Source: Flammeovirgaceae bacterium BBD 1991-12
GTDB lineage: Bacteria > Bacteroidota > Bacteroidia > Cytophagales > Cyclobacteriaceae
NCBI GenBank assembly: GCA_001657315.1
Contig: LYSV01000009.1
Location: 1 to 64,000 of the forward strand
DNA: 64,000 nt
Direction of reading: 5' to 3'
Shown here: in pieces, positions 34,928-43,875 of the stretch
Position numbering within the stretch: position 1 is the stretch's first letter
Layout of the letters: each line of letters begins with the position of its first letter
Position numbers and translations under genes: made by a program
Notes under the pieces: generated by a model
Database searches by the model: none
Told to the model about the DNA's origin: nothing
What the model saw: only the letters and a program-made list of their open reading frames with translations

Positions 34928-36493
34928 ATGCCTTTTACTGATTTTCTGGTGGTCGGCTCGGGCATAGCAGGATTGAGTTATGCCCTGAAAGTAGCTTCAG
35001 CCTGTCCTGACCGGAGCATTACGATCATCACCAAAGCTGACGAAAGCGAATCCAATACAAAATATGCGCAGGGAGGAATAGCGGTGGTGCAGGACCAGGG
35101 AGATTCCTTTGAAGAACATGTGCAGGACACCATAAGGGCAGGGGACGGATTGTGTGATGAAGAGGTGGTCAGATCAGTGATCGAAGAAGGACCACAACAA
35201 CTGAGAGAACTCATCAGACTCGGGGTAGAGTTCGACCGTGATACAGAGGGTGAATTCAATCTGGGGCGCGAAGGTGGTCATGGTGTTCACCGGATCATTC
35301 ATCATAAGGATATTACAGGTCTCGTCATAGAGCAAGCCCTGCTCCGGAAGGTTGCCCACGCTGAAAACATAGAGGTATGTTCACATCACTTTGCCATTGA
35401 CCTGATCACCGAGCACCATTTAGGTGACCCTGGGGTCAATACACCCTCCGGTCCGTCTTGCTATGGAGCATATGTACTCAACGAAAGGACAGACCGGATA
35501 GAAACGTGGCATGCCGGTGTAACACTGCTGGCCTCCGGAGGAGCTGGTCAGGTTTACGGGCATACCACCAACCCGCTGATCGCCACCGGAGATGGTATTG
35601 CCATGGCATACCGGGCAAAGGCAGTGATCTCCCATATGGAATTTGTCCAGTTCCACCCAACAGCGTTGTATCAGCCCAGTGTGTCACCGACTTTTCTGAT
35701 ATCCGAGGCAGTGAGAGGCTTTGGCGCAACGCTGAGAACGGGGCAGGAAGAAGAGTTCATGTACAGGTATGATCAACGTGGCGCGCTGGCCTCGAGAGAC
35801 ATTGTAGCCAGAGCCATCGATTGCGAGCTGAAACGCTCCGGGGAAGAGTGCGTATACCTTGACTGCAGGCATTTGGATATACAAAAGTTCAGGTCCGGAT
35901 TCCCTACTATTTATCAAAAGTGCAGTAGCCTGGGCATATGCATCGAAAGGGATATGATACCTGTGGTACCCGCTGCACATTACCAGTGCGGCGGTATTCA
36001 TGTGGACAATATGGGCAGGACGAGCGTCAACCGCCTTTTTGCCTGTGGGGAATGCGCACATACCGGGCTGCATGGTGCCAATCGTCTTGCTTCGAACTCA
36101 TTGCTTGAGGCGTTGGTCATGGCTGACAGATGTTATAAGGCGGGAATACAGGAAATAAAGTCTTTTGGGCAAACGGTTGACATTCCCGAGTGGAATGATA
36201 AGGGGACCACCACCGCTGAAGAATTAATTCTGATATCCCACAACAGAAGAGAATTGCAGGCTACCATGAGGGACTATGTAGGTATTGCCCGCTCTTTTGA
36301 GAGGTTAAAAAGAGCACGGCAACGTTTGGAGCTGCTTTACGGGGAAACGGAAGCCCTGTATAGGAAGAAAAGGCTTTCTCCTCAGCTATGTGAGCTTCGG
36401 AATCTTATAGCCGTCGGGTATCTGATCGTAGAGCAGTCTCTGCAAAGAAAGAAAAACAGTGGCTCGTTCTGGAATATTGACCTTGCAAGCTGA
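34928..36493 (+). CDS. nadB: L-aspartate oxidase
   Basis: NadB oxidises L-aspartate to iminoaspartate with FAD and feeds NadA. This 521-residue protein has the FAD fold at the N terminus (FLVVGSGIAGLSYALKVA), KYAQGGIAVV, the active-site region LGREGGHGVHRIIHHKDITG near residue 115, and LASGGAGQVYGHTTNP near residue 200. It also has MEFVQFHPTALY and ERDMIPVVPAAHYQCGGIHVD near residue 345, and GECAHTGLHGANRLASNSLLEA near the end of the FAD domain. A C-terminal helical domain completes it. All landmarks of the fumarate-reductase-like family are present. It is the second and last gene of the nadAB operon and converges on queD. Confidence 0.96.
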   Translation: MPFTDFLVVGSGIAGLSYALKVASACPDRSITIITKADESESNTKYAQGGIAVVQDQGDSFEEHVQDTIRAGDGLCDEEVVRSVIEEGPQQLRELIRLGVEFDRDTEGEFNLGREGGHGVHRIIHHKDITGLVIEQALLRKVAHAENIEVCSHHFAIDLITEHHLGDPGVNTPSGPSCYGAYVLNERTDRIETWHAGVTLLASGGAGQVYGHTTNPLIATGDGIAMAYRAKAVISHMEFVQFHPTALYQPSVSPTFLISEAVRGFGATLRTGQEEEFMYRYDQRGALASRDIVARAIDCELKRSGEECVYLDCRHLDIQKFRSGFPTIYQKCSSLGICIERDMIPVVPAAHYQCGGIHVDNMGRTSVNRLFACGECAHTGLHGANRLASNSLLEALVMADRCYKAGIQEIKSFGQTVDIPEWNDKGTTTAEELILISHNRRELQATMRDYVGIARSFERLKRARQRLELLYGETEALYRKKRLSPQLCELRNLIAVGYLIVEQSLQRKKNSGSFWNIDLAS

Positions 36494-36519
36494 TCTCCTG
36501 TGATTTCCGGCTTCACCCG

Positions 36520-36969
36520 TTACTCATCATTGTCGTTATGATACCACTCGGCATAGCTGGTTTGGGTTTCACGTAGCCTGAGGCTGTGAAGCGTTACCTC
36601 TTCAGGGAGTTCGGACCTTATCCGCCCTGCAAAATCAATGATCATATTTTCACAGGTAGGATTGTATGGGGTGAATACCACAGGCTGCCCCGGCATATTT
36701 TGCACACCTTCCCTCAGCTCCGATCCTTCCAGCAATACCAGCTTATGATCCAAAGGTTCTACCACTGTACGGTTAACGATCGCTTTAAGGTCTGCAAAAT
36801 CCATCACCATCCCATTTTTGGGACTCAGAGCGTCCCAAATAGGTATTCCAGTTATGGTTACTGACAGATGATAGGAGTGACCATGGATGTTTCTGCATTT
36901 TCCGTCATGCCCTTCAAGAGCATGCGCCATTTCAAAGCTAAACTCTTTTGTTACCCGCACCCTGTTCAT
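36520..36969 (-). CDS. queD: 6-carboxytetrahydropterin synthase (6-pyruvoyl-tetrahydropterin synthase family)
   Basis: This 149-residue enzyme converts dihydroneopterin triphosphate to a tetrahydropterin, usually for queuosine synthesis. Zinc ligands appear as MAHALEGHD (first His) and CRNIHGHSYHLSV (Cys followed by the His pair). The catalytic Cys is in the same stretch, the Asp-His in PLDHKLVLLEGS, and the pterin-binding Glu in NPTCENMIIDFAGRI. The ATG at 36969 (MNRVRVTKEFSFEMAHAL) is chosen, since an upstream in-frame start would add 19 residues outside the family pattern. It lies between nadB (converging) and a large secreted repeat protein (same strand). No other queuosine gene is nearby. 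Confidence 0.9.
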   Translation of the reverse strand: MNRVRVTKEFSFEMAHALEGHDGKCRNIHGHSYHLSVTITGIPIWDALSPKNGMVMDFADLKAIVNRTVVEPLDHKLVLLEGSELREGVQNMPGQPVVFTPYNPTCENMIIDFAGRIRSELPEEVTLHSLRLRETQTSYAEWYHNDNDE

Positions 36970-37058
36970 AACTTGATTCTGCAATTTTGGTAAGACATTG
37001 CCGAAAGGAATGCGAAGGTACCTCAAAAAACCTTCCTGTCAAACCGTAACAGCGGGAT

Positions 37059-40000
37059 CTACAAAACCCCTTTCAGCTCTTTCAGGGCAAGGTTCAATTC
37101 AGAAAACCGTTCCTCCGCATCCTTACCGGGCGCCTGGTCGGCACCGTTCAGCATGTTGTACAGGTAACTGACCTGATCTGTAAGCATAGGTTGGGGATAG
37201 ATATCTTCCCCGGTCTTGAGCTTTTTCAATACCCCGGTAACATTGGAAAGGCGTTCTTCTTCGACCTCATTAAGGCTGCCGGTTTTCTTTTTCATATCAA
37301 GCTTTTTGTACTCCTTGTCCAGTTCTGATTCCAGTTTCCGCACATCGCTTAGCAGCGCTATGGTCCTCATGGCGAGGTCCAGTTGATCCTTAAGCTGCTG
37401 TTCAGAAACAGTGCCTGATACTCTGGGGTCCATCAGCAAGGCAAAGGATTGTTGCAGGACCTTATCACCAACGGTGAGCCGTGCGGTATAACTCCCGGGC
37501 ATAGCCATGGGTCCGTTGCGGAATCTCCGGCTTTCCCTTTTATCCCAGGGACCGGTATACCTCATGTTCCAGTGGAACCTGTTGATGCCAGGCTTTACTT
37601 TTAATGATTTGTCTATCAGATAGATGGTTTCATTGGTAGCCATATCCGTGATCACCTTTTCCTCGATCTTTGTCTGGTTGCTGTCACTGAAAAAAGTATT
37701 GACCACATTGCCCTTATCATCAAGGATATCAAGCCGTATCGCGTTCTTAACTCCTTCAGGTAGATAATAGTCTATGATCACCGAGGGGTACGGATACCAT
37801 GGGTTGGCGTCGCCCGATCTGACCTTTGGGTAGCGGTACCTGTGCGTATCCTTTGGCCTGAACAGGACTGCTGTTTCATTCAGGCTGTTGATCTCATTCT
37901 GCCGGAGTGCGGTGATATTGTCCAGGACCCAGAATGATCGTCCCATGGTGGAAAGTACAAGATCGCCTTCATGTATCTTAATATCCGTGACCGGTGTTAC
38001 GGGCAGGTTCTGTTGAAAGGGCTTCCAACTGGCGCCGTCATCGTAGGAAATGAACATTCCGAATTCTGTGCCTGCGTAAAGCAACCCTTCCCGTTCCGGA
38101 TCCTCACGAACCACACGGGTAGGGTAGTTGTCAGGAATACCATTGGTACCTGTGGTAAGTAGCTTCCAGTCTTTGCCATAGTTCTCCGTTCGGTAAATGT
38201 AGGGCTTCCAGTCTCCCAGCTGATACCGCAGTACCGCTATATAGGCTTTGGCAGCATCATGAGGGGAAGGCTCCACAGCATCCACTCTTCCATTGGGAGC
38301 AAGTTTTGAGGGGGTCACCTTTTTCCAGGTCTGCCCATCATCTTGTGTAACATGAACCGGACCGTCGTTGGCGCCTACCCATATCACACCTTTTTTTACA
38401 GGTGATTCACGGATGGCATAGATCGTGCTGTAAAATTCCTCCCCGGTAATATCCCTGGTGATGGGGCTACCTGAGATCACCTGTTTGTCTGGTTCGAAAG
38501 CAGTTAGATCGGGAGATATGGTTTCCCATGTAACTCCTTCATCCCGGGTACGGTGAACATATTGTGAAGTATGATAGACCACATTGGGATCATGTGGTGA
38601 TACGTGAATCGGTGATACCCGCTGGAACCGGTACTTCAGGTCCTTTGGATTATGTCCGTACATATTGGACGCTCCTACATAGTAAGCCTTTTCGGTACCC
38701 GTCTTTTTATTGTAGACACCAAAGCGGCCCTTACAGTTCGCATAAACCGTATTGTGATCACCAGGTTTTGGTACGGCAGGTCCGGTCTCGCACCCACCGG
38801 TGTTCATGATCCAGCCAATGCCGGGAGCCTGTATACCGTTAGGCGCCATGCTGGGTACGGCCACAGTAGTGTAATTGTCCTGCTGTCCACCGTACAGCCA
38901 GTAGGGAAACTGGTCATCTACTTCCACTTGGTATATCTCAGCTGTTGGCTGGTTGAACTGTGTAGACCATGTTTTTCCACCGTTATGCGTGATATTGGCG
39001 CCACCGTCATTGGCCTGGATGAAGAGGTCGGTGTTGTCAGGGTTGATCCACATATCGTGGTTGTCTCCATGCGGCGGTCTCATCCGCGACCATGTCTTGC
39101 CGCCATTTACTGATTTAAAATAGCCAGTGGCCATGGCATAGACAACGTCAGGATCTTTGGGATCCACTTCGATATTGGTATAGTAAAAGGGACGCGTCCT
39201 TATGCCCTTGTCAGCGGATACCTGTTGAAATGACTTCCCCTGATCCATCGAACGGTACAGACCACCTTCCTTGCCGGGTGCTTCCACCAAGGCATATAGT
39301 ATGCGGGAATCTGCCGGACATACCGCCAGATCGATCTTACCAATAAGATCTCCAGGGAGTCCGTTGGTAAGTTTTTCCCATGAGTTGCCACTATCTACTG
39401 ATTTGTATATGCCACCTTCAGCTGCACTGCCACCACTTATAATGGTCCATGGTTTTCTTTCTGCCTTCCAGGCTGCAGCATAGATGATCTCAGGGTTTCC
39501 AGGCAGCAGCTCGATGTCCGTAAAACCTACCTTGTCGGATATAAACAGTACCTTTTTCCAGTTTTTACCTCCATCACTGGTTTTGTAAACACCACGTTCG
39601 GCATTGGGCTGAAAAGCCTGTCCGATGGCGGCTACATACACAATATTGTAGTTGTCAGGGTGCATTTCCACGGCGCCTATCTGCCCGGTTTGCCGTAATC
39701 CGGTATGCTCCCATGTTTTTCCGCCATCAATGGATTTGTACATCCCCTTGCCGGTAATAACATTGCTTCTCAAACCGTCAGACCCCGTACCCACATATAT
39801 GATATTGCCGTCATGCTGTGCCACGGAGATTGCGCCTATGGAGGGGGTTTCGAAATACCTGTCAGAGATATTGTGCCAGCTTACACCATAGTCCGTGCTC
39901 TTCCACACGCCGCCACCTGTTGCCCCAAGATAAAAGGTAGAAGGCTGTGACGCCACACCGGCTACAGCGGTAACACGGCCACCCCGGAAGGGCCCCACGT

Positions 40001-40097
40001 TCCTGTATTCAAATGCTGTCATATCCTGGGAAAAAAGCAGACTTGCAGGTCCGGTTAGCAATAGCAGTAAAATGAGTGAGCTTCGTATCATGATCAA
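37059..40097 (-). CDS. secreted Asp-box/VPS10-like beta-propeller protein
   Basis: This 1012-residue exported protein has a signal peptide (SSLILLLLLTGPASLLFS). It has at least ten Asp-box repeats of the SxDxGxxW type: STDYGVSWHN, SIDGGKTWEH, TSDGGKNWKK, SVDSGNSWEK, SVNGGKTWSR, THNGGKTWST, TRDEGVTWET, TQDDGQTWKK, TENYGKDWKL and SYDDGASWKP. These form one or two large propellers over about residues 25-720. The rest is beta-rich and then helical (residues about 900-1010, charged). The family is common in Bacteroidota and is usually labelled sortilin-like or glycosyl-hydrolase-like, without known activity. There is no T9SS tail, so a periplasmic location is most likely. Confidence 0.85.
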   Translation of the reverse strand: MIMIRSSLILLLLLTGPASLLFSQDMTAFEYRNVGPFRGGRVTAVAGVASQPSTFYLGATGGGVWKSTDYGVSWHNISDRYFETPSIGAISVAQHDGNIIYVGTGSDGLRSNVITGKGMYKSIDGGKTWEHTGLRQTGQIGAVEMHPDNYNIVYVAAIGQAFQPNAERGVYKTSDGGKNWKKVLFISDKVGFTDIELLPGNPEIIYAAAWKAERKPWTIISGGSAAEGGIYKSVDSGNSWEKLTNGLPGDLIGKIDLAVCPADSRILYALVEAPGKEGGLYRSMDQGKSFQQVSADKGIRTRPFYYTNIEVDPKDPDVVYAMATGYFKSVNGGKTWSRMRPPHGDNHDMWINPDNTDLFIQANDGGANITHNGGKTWSTQFNQPTAEIYQVEVDDQFPYWLYGGQQDNYTTVAVPSMAPNGIQAPGIGWIMNTGGCETGPAVPKPGDHNTVYANCKGRFGVYNKKTGTEKAYYVGASNMYGHNPKDLKYRFQRVSPIHVSPHDPNVVYHTSQYVHRTRDEGVTWETISPDLTAFEPDKQVISGSPITRDITGEEFYSTIYAIRESPVKKGVIWVGANDGPVHVTQDDGQTWKKVTPSKLAPNGRVDAVEPSPHDAAKAYIAVLRYQLGDWKPYIYRTENYGKDWKLLTTGTNGIPDNYPTRVVREDPEREGLLYAGTEFGMFISYDDGASWKPFQQNLPVTPVTDIKIHEGDLVLSTMGRSFWVLDNITALRQNEINSLNETAVLFRPKDTHRYRYPKVRSGDANPWYPYPSVIIDYYLPEGVKNAIRLDILDDKGNVVNTFFSDSNQTKIEEKVITDMATNETIYLIDKSLKVKPGINRFHWNMRYTGPWDKRESRRFRNGPMAMPGSYTARLTVGDKVLQQSFALLMDPRVSGTVSEQQLKDQLDLAMRTIALLSDVRKLESELDKEYKKLDMKKKTGSLNEVEEERLSNVTGVLKKLKTGEDIYPQPMLTDQVSYLYNMLNGADQAPGKDAEERFSELNLALKELKGVL

Positions 40098-40721
40098 ATT
40101 GTTAGGCTTGGATTGGCAAGATAATCTATTTTGACCAAGTTCAGGTGTAAATGTTTGATGACCGGTGCAGTTATCCTGCGCAGGTCGTTATTCCAGAATT
40201 GAGCAGTATCCATGCACCGGTTGCCGAAAACCTTTACCTGTCCGGGTCAGCCGGAGTTCCGGTCTCTTTAGATATAACACATTAAAAACATTTTTGAGGA
40301 TAGAAAACGCCCTGACGGGCTGTATGGAAGCTTTCAGGCTCATGTATACCTTTTGTCAACCTGCGTTTTTCCTTATTTCTGCTAATCACGTCGTTTATTG
40401 TATCATGCTTATCCGCTTAGGCCTGTGGATCTTCAAATAAACCTTAATTAATTAACATAATCTCCAACGTATGGTAGCACTAATGATCCGGTGGCAAGGT
40501 GCCTGATTTCAATACTATGACCACTAAGGGATGAATTGAATTTTACAAATGGCCCGGGCATAACTGCAGCCTGCATTTGTCACACCCCGGATATTCCATC
40601 CGAAAGTATTCGGAATGAAAGCGAGAGACTTGAAATGATTTTAAGTACTTCATTTTCAATGATAAAATGATAACAAGAGTTTCCCTAAAGACACCAAATA
40701 ACCAACTATACCATCCTCAAT
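40098..40721. other. 624-bp intergenic region, no convincing gene
   Basis: Nothing clearly coding was seen between the Asp-box protein and the PepSY-like gene. An open frame at 40165-40440 has no ribosome site and no protein-like composition. A stretch at 40121-40164 resembles the promoter and leader sequence at 41475-41518, as if an upstream region had been copied. Confidence 0.5.
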
Positions 40722-41237
40722 ATGAAATACATACTTACTGCTTTGTTGTTGTGCTTTACCTGTTTTGGTCATACGCAAAACCTGGCGTATCATTTTACCG
40801 AAGAAGATCTTCAGGGCGCGTGGGCGAGCGACAATAATTATGACTACCTTGACAAGGTCATAGACAATACTACCCCCGACCCGGTAATGGTGCTGGAGAA
40901 TGAGGCTGCCCGTTATGATATGGAAGAAATAGACCCCAGATATAAAAGGGTCGAGCGAAGGATCACCTTCTCCCATACCCGTGGTCGCGTTATTGCGGTT
41001 TATGATCACCAGGGGAAAATCCTTAAATCCTATGAGAAATATGTGGGGATAAGCCCTCCTCAAAAAATGGTAAGGGTCATCGCCAGAAATTACCCCGGAT
41101 GGACCATTAGTGCCAGTACTTACCGGGTTTATTATCTCCGTGACAAGGGTAAGGCACATAAAAGGTACAGGATAAGAATAACGAAGGGAAGTTCAAAAAA
41201 GAATCTCAGGCTGGATGAAGTAGGGAACATTCTGTAA
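40722..41237 (+). CDS. secreted PepSY-like (BLIP-like) small protein
   Basis: This 171-residue exported protein has a signal peptide (MKYILTALLLCFTCFGHTQN). The C-terminal half fits PepSY-like beta-lactamase-inhibitor-type repeats: GKILKSYEKYVGISPPQKMVR, then NYPGWTISASTYRVYYL, then RYRIRITKGSSKKNLRLDEVG. This is the usual order of oxidised-strand, helix with Pro-Gly, strand and Gly-hairpin. Residues 20-90 are unlike anything I recognise. Such proteins are periplasmic and of unknown function. It stands alone between two intergenic gaps. Confidence 0.65.
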   Translation: MKYILTALLLCFTCFGHTQNLAYHFTEEDLQGAWASDNNYDYLDKVIDNTTPDPVMVLENEAARYDMEEIDPRYKRVERRITFSHTRGRVIAVYDHQGKILKSYEKYVGISPPQKMVRVIARNYPGWTISASTYRVYYLRDKGKAHKRYRIRITKGSSKKNLRLDEVGNIL

Positions 41238-41455
41238 TATTTTGACCGGTAGCTTTTCATCTCTGAAATTATAAAGGATAAGTACCGGGTTTGAAGACCT
41301 CTGTACTACATTATACGCCTCAGTCCCTAGAGTCCACCACCAACGTATGCATATTCTGAACCGGCGTGAAAGACAGCTGTTGAAAACGATGATATCTCCT
41401 TGATAATCAGTAATACCCTGCTGTACTGAAGGCAACTTTGCCGGATGTACGATTG

Positions 41456-41488
41456 TTTGATCAACGGTGGCTGGATAATTTATTTTTG
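41456..41488 (+). promoter_or_regulatory. Bacteroidota-type promoter for the small conserved protein
   Basis: TTTG at 41456-41459 and TATTTTTG at 41481-41488 are separated by 21 bases. They match the -33 TTTG and -7 TAnnTTTG consensus of Bacteroidota sigma-A promoters. The start codon at 41546 follows about 57 bases downstream. Confidence 0.65.
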
Positions 41489-41545
41489 ACTAAATTCAGT
41501 GGCAATCTTTGATGACCGATTGGTAGTCCCGGAATTGTTTTGATC

Positions 41546-41797
41546 ATGGAATACAAAAAGGAATATGAAAAGGCCCTCAGAGCTGATGGATCTGGTGATT
41601 GGGATAGTGCCCATAACATTGTGCAGGATATTCCCACTCCGGAGGCAGCATGGATACATGCCTATCTGCATCGCAAGGAGGGTGATGACTGGAATGCCGG
41701 GTACTGGTACCGCAGAGCCCGGAGAAATTTTTTTGAGGGAAGCCTTGCAGAGGAATGGCAGGAGATGTGGGATGAACTGGTGAGGAAAGAGCCGTAA
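41546..41797 (+). CDS. small conserved hypothetical protein
   Basis: This 83-residue cytosolic protein is rich in Trp, Tyr and charged residues. Its landmarks are LRADGSGDWDSAHNIVQD, AAWIHAYLHRKEGDDWNAGY and WYRRARRNFFE. I recall this pattern from an uncharacterised family spread across Bacteroidota and Proteobacteria, without known function. It probably folds as two or three helices. The ATG at 41546 is preferred over a TTG two codons earlier, and a good promoter sits 57 bases upstream. It is monocistronic. Confidence 0.75.
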   Translation: MEYKKEYEKALRADGSGDWDSAHNIVQDIPTPEAAWIHAYLHRKEGDDWNAGYWYRRARRNFFEGSLAEEWQEMWDELVRKEP

Positions 41798-42023
41798 AGG
41801 GTATTGCTGGGGTTCCATTATATTTTTCCCAGGAATAAAAAAGAGAACCCTCAGGGCTCGCCAAATAATACCTGGAGAGGTTCCTGATTTGTGGAAAACT
41901 TTCCGTTAAACTCACCATCATGCGTTTCACAATTGCGTATATTGTATGGGGTCATGCCATTAATTCCTAACAGTTGGGAGATCATGAGGTGATCACAGGG
42001 GACACCGGGTGCCTGCTCAGGGA

Positions 42024-42656
42024 ATGAAAGAAACAAAAAACAATATTGCCAGAGCCGCGCTAAAGCTTTTTAACGGCAATGGATATGTAAATGTACGTCT
42101 GCAACATATCGCCGATGAAGCTTTTGTAAGTGTAGGGAATCTGGCCTACCACTTTAGCAATAAGCAGGAGATCCTTCTGTATCTGTACCATGAGATCAAA
42201 AGGCTTCAGAAAGGCCTGCTTCATGAGCTGAATATCGTTCCTCTTTTTGAGCATCTGGACCGGCATTGGTGCAATGTTTTTGAAGTGCAAATGGAATACA
42301 AATTCTTTTACATAGATACACTGGAGATATTGCGTAGCAGCCCTTCCATTCAGAAAAAACATCAGGATCATGTGAAATGGGAAATATACCAGTTGGAACA
42401 AATGCTCAGGTTCAACCTGTCCCGGGGATCGCTCTCCGGTCCGGATGCCGGTACAGGCACGGAGCGGCTGGCCTGTTTGCTGTGGATGTGCGAAAATACA
42501 TGGTACCATCAGTCCCTCATACAGGGTAGGGAGCCCACATCTGCTTTGGAGTTCAAGGAAACGCTTTGGTCGCTGATCCGCCCGTATTTCAGTGAAATTG
42601 GTCACCAGGAATATCTGCAGGTACAGGCAATGAATAAAACGGAAAACATACTGTGA
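42024..42656 (+). CDS. TetR-family regulator, first of two upstream of the hydrogenase
   Basis: This 210-residue TetR-type regulator has an N-terminal HTH (ARAALKLFNGNGYVNVRLQH, then IADEAFVSVGNLAYHFSNK). The recognition helix SVGNLAYHF is identical to that of the regulator at 43109, so both should bind the same DNA. The C-terminal ligand domain is helical and Trp/Tyr-rich. ATG 42024 is chosen; a GTG five codons upstream is possible. Its stop overlaps a GTG-started small gene by four bases. Likely targets are the four TTAGAA-type palindromes near the hydrogenase genes. The ligand is unknown; nickel, oxygen or a metabolite are all conceivable. Confidence 0.85.
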   Translation: MKETKNNIARAALKLFNGNGYVNVRLQHIADEAFVSVGNLAYHFSNKQEILLYLYHEIKRLQKGLLHELNIVPLFEHLDRHWCNVFEVQMEYKFFYIDTLEILRSSPSIQKKHQDHVKWEIYQLEQMLRFNLSRGSLSGPDAGTGTERLACLLWMCENTWYHQSLIQGREPTSALEFKETLWSLIRPYFSEIGHQEYLQVQAMNKTENIL

Positions 42657-43015
42657 ATCAAAGGACAGTTTATATTGACGCCAGGTGTTACGAAACCCTC
42701 CTGGACTTCATGAATAATCATGACAAGGACGATGCTCATGGAGAGATCATAGACCTGGACCTTTTTTATAATGATCAGTGGCTTCTGGATAGCGCAGTTA
42801 TTGATCATGTAGTGGCCAGAGAGGGGAACTGGACCATCTTTCTGGTGTTTGCCTGGGTCAAATTTCCACTGAAGCTGATATGCAGGAAGATCACCCGGTG
42901 CCACACATTGCAGAAGGCCAATCTTACTGCCCAATACATGCGCAGGTTGGCTGCCAAGGACCAAAGAGGTACACTGCGTATACAAAAAAAGGATTTTACA
43001 GAATGCCTGAACTAA
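42653..43015 (+). CDS. hypothetical protein between the two TetR genes
   Basis: I do not recognise this 120-residue protein. It begins with a GTG overlapping the stop of the preceding TetR gene (GTGA), which suggests translational coupling. There is no ATG until about 20 codons inside. The N-terminal half is acidic (NNHDKDDAHGEIIDLDLFYN). The middle has the hydrophobic segment WTIFLVFAWVKFPLKLIC, possibly a strand pair or a membrane-associating helix. The C terminus is basic with two Cys. Coupling to a regulator suggests a partner or sensor for it. It could also be an unrelated passenger. Confidence 0.55.
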   Translation: MNQRTVYIDARCYETLLDFMNNHDKDDAHGEIIDLDLFYNDQWLLDSAVIDHVVAREGNWTIFLVFAWVKFPLKLICRKITRCHTLQKANLTAQYMRRLAAKDQRGTLRIQKKDFTECLN

Positions 43016-43108
43016 TAAACCAATCAAAATGGTAACTTCGTCTGTCGTTGTACCAGCATAGCACGGGTCCTGATTGTGGATCTGTTGCAGCGGCAGCATC
43101 ATAATGTT

Positions 43109-43720
43109 ATGGCGACAAGGGAAAAGATCATAGAGGCATCTATCGAATTGTTCAACGAACAGGGATTCGCCAACGTACGGTTACAACATATTGCAGACCG
43201 CACCGGTATAAGTGTTGGCAATCTGGCCTACCACTTCAGGAACAAGGAAGCCATCATCACGGAGGCCTACCGTACCATCGGAGAAGAACTACAGAGTATA
43301 CTGTCACAATTCCGGTCCCAGCCCAACTTCCTTGACCTGGAAAATCAGCTCACCGACTTCTATTGCTTCATTGTCAGGTTCCCTTTTTACTTCATCGATA
43401 TTGTGGAGATAAAAAGAAGCCATCCTCACCTGCACCAGGAAAGACAGCAGTTTATCATGCGTATGATCATTCAGATAAGAAAACGGTTTGAATACAACGT
43501 AAACAGGGGTGTACTCAAACCTGAGCTCTTTCCCGGACACTACGATCAGGTGGCACATACCATTTGGATGGTCATCACCTTCTGGGTAACTCAATCGATC
43601 ATCCGGGAAGAAACCAATGATATCGGGTCGTTCAAATCAGTCATCTGGTCACAGATCTATCCCTTCTTCACAAGTAAGGGCATCCAGGAGTATAAAAGAC
43701 TGGTTGTCGTGCGCAGTTGA
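43109..43720 (+). CDS. TetR-family regulator, second of two upstream of the hydrogenase
   Basis: This 203-residue TetR-type regulator is paralogous to the one at 42024. HTH: EASIELFNEQGFANVRLQH, then IADRTGISVGNLAYHFRNK. The ligand domain is also related (FYFIDIVEIKRSHP versus FFYIDTLEILRSSP). The ATG at 43109 (MATREKIIEAS) is preferred over an upstream GTG at 43076. The first TTAGAA-N3-TTCTAA palindrome begins ten bases after its stop. The hydrogenase small subunit starts 155 bases downstream. It probably represses or activates the hydrogenase operon. Divergence of the C-terminal halves suggests different ligands or heterodimers. Confidence 0.87.
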   Translation: MATREKIIEASIELFNEQGFANVRLQHIADRTGISVGNLAYHFRNKEAIITEAYRTIGEELQSILSQFRSQPNFLDLENQLTDFYCFIVRFPFYFIDIVEIKRSHPHLHQERQQFIMRMIIQIRKRFEYNVNRGVLKPELFPGHYDQVAHTIWMVITFWVTQSIIREETNDIGSFKSVIWSQIYPFFTSKGIQEYKRLVVVRS

Positions 43721-43730
43721 ACCCTTTTGA

Positions 43731-43745
43731 TTAGAATCTTTCTAA
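43731..43745. promoter_or_regulatory. TTAGAA palindrome 1 upstream of hydrogenase small subunit
   Basis: TTAGAATCTTTCTAA pairs TTAGAA with TTCTAA across three bases. It is the only one of the four sites with a 3-base spacer; the others have six. It lies 10 bases after the second TetR stop. Confidence 0.6.
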
Positions 43746-43769
43746 ATTAAGCAGTGCGCACGGATTGGA

Positions 43770-43787
43770 TTAGAAAACTTTTTCTAA
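43770..43787. promoter_or_regulatory. TTAGAA palindrome 2 upstream of hydrogenase small subunit
   Basis: TTAGAA-N6-TTCTAA, 18 bases, with centre about 40 bases from palindrome 1 and about 88 bases before the hupS start. It has the same half-sites and spacing as the sites at 49395 and 49416. Probable TetR operator. Confidence 0.72.
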
Positions 43788-43875
43788 CCTGAAATAAATC
43801 TTTAACTTACCTCTACGATTGAACATCTGCAGGTGTGTACCTGTGGAGATTCCAACTTCTTAAAATACATACACT

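Noticed and set aside
40165-40440. Open frame of 91 codons in the 624-bp gap
   Set aside because: GTG start, no ribosome site, irregular composition and no similarity to known proteins; left as intergenic.
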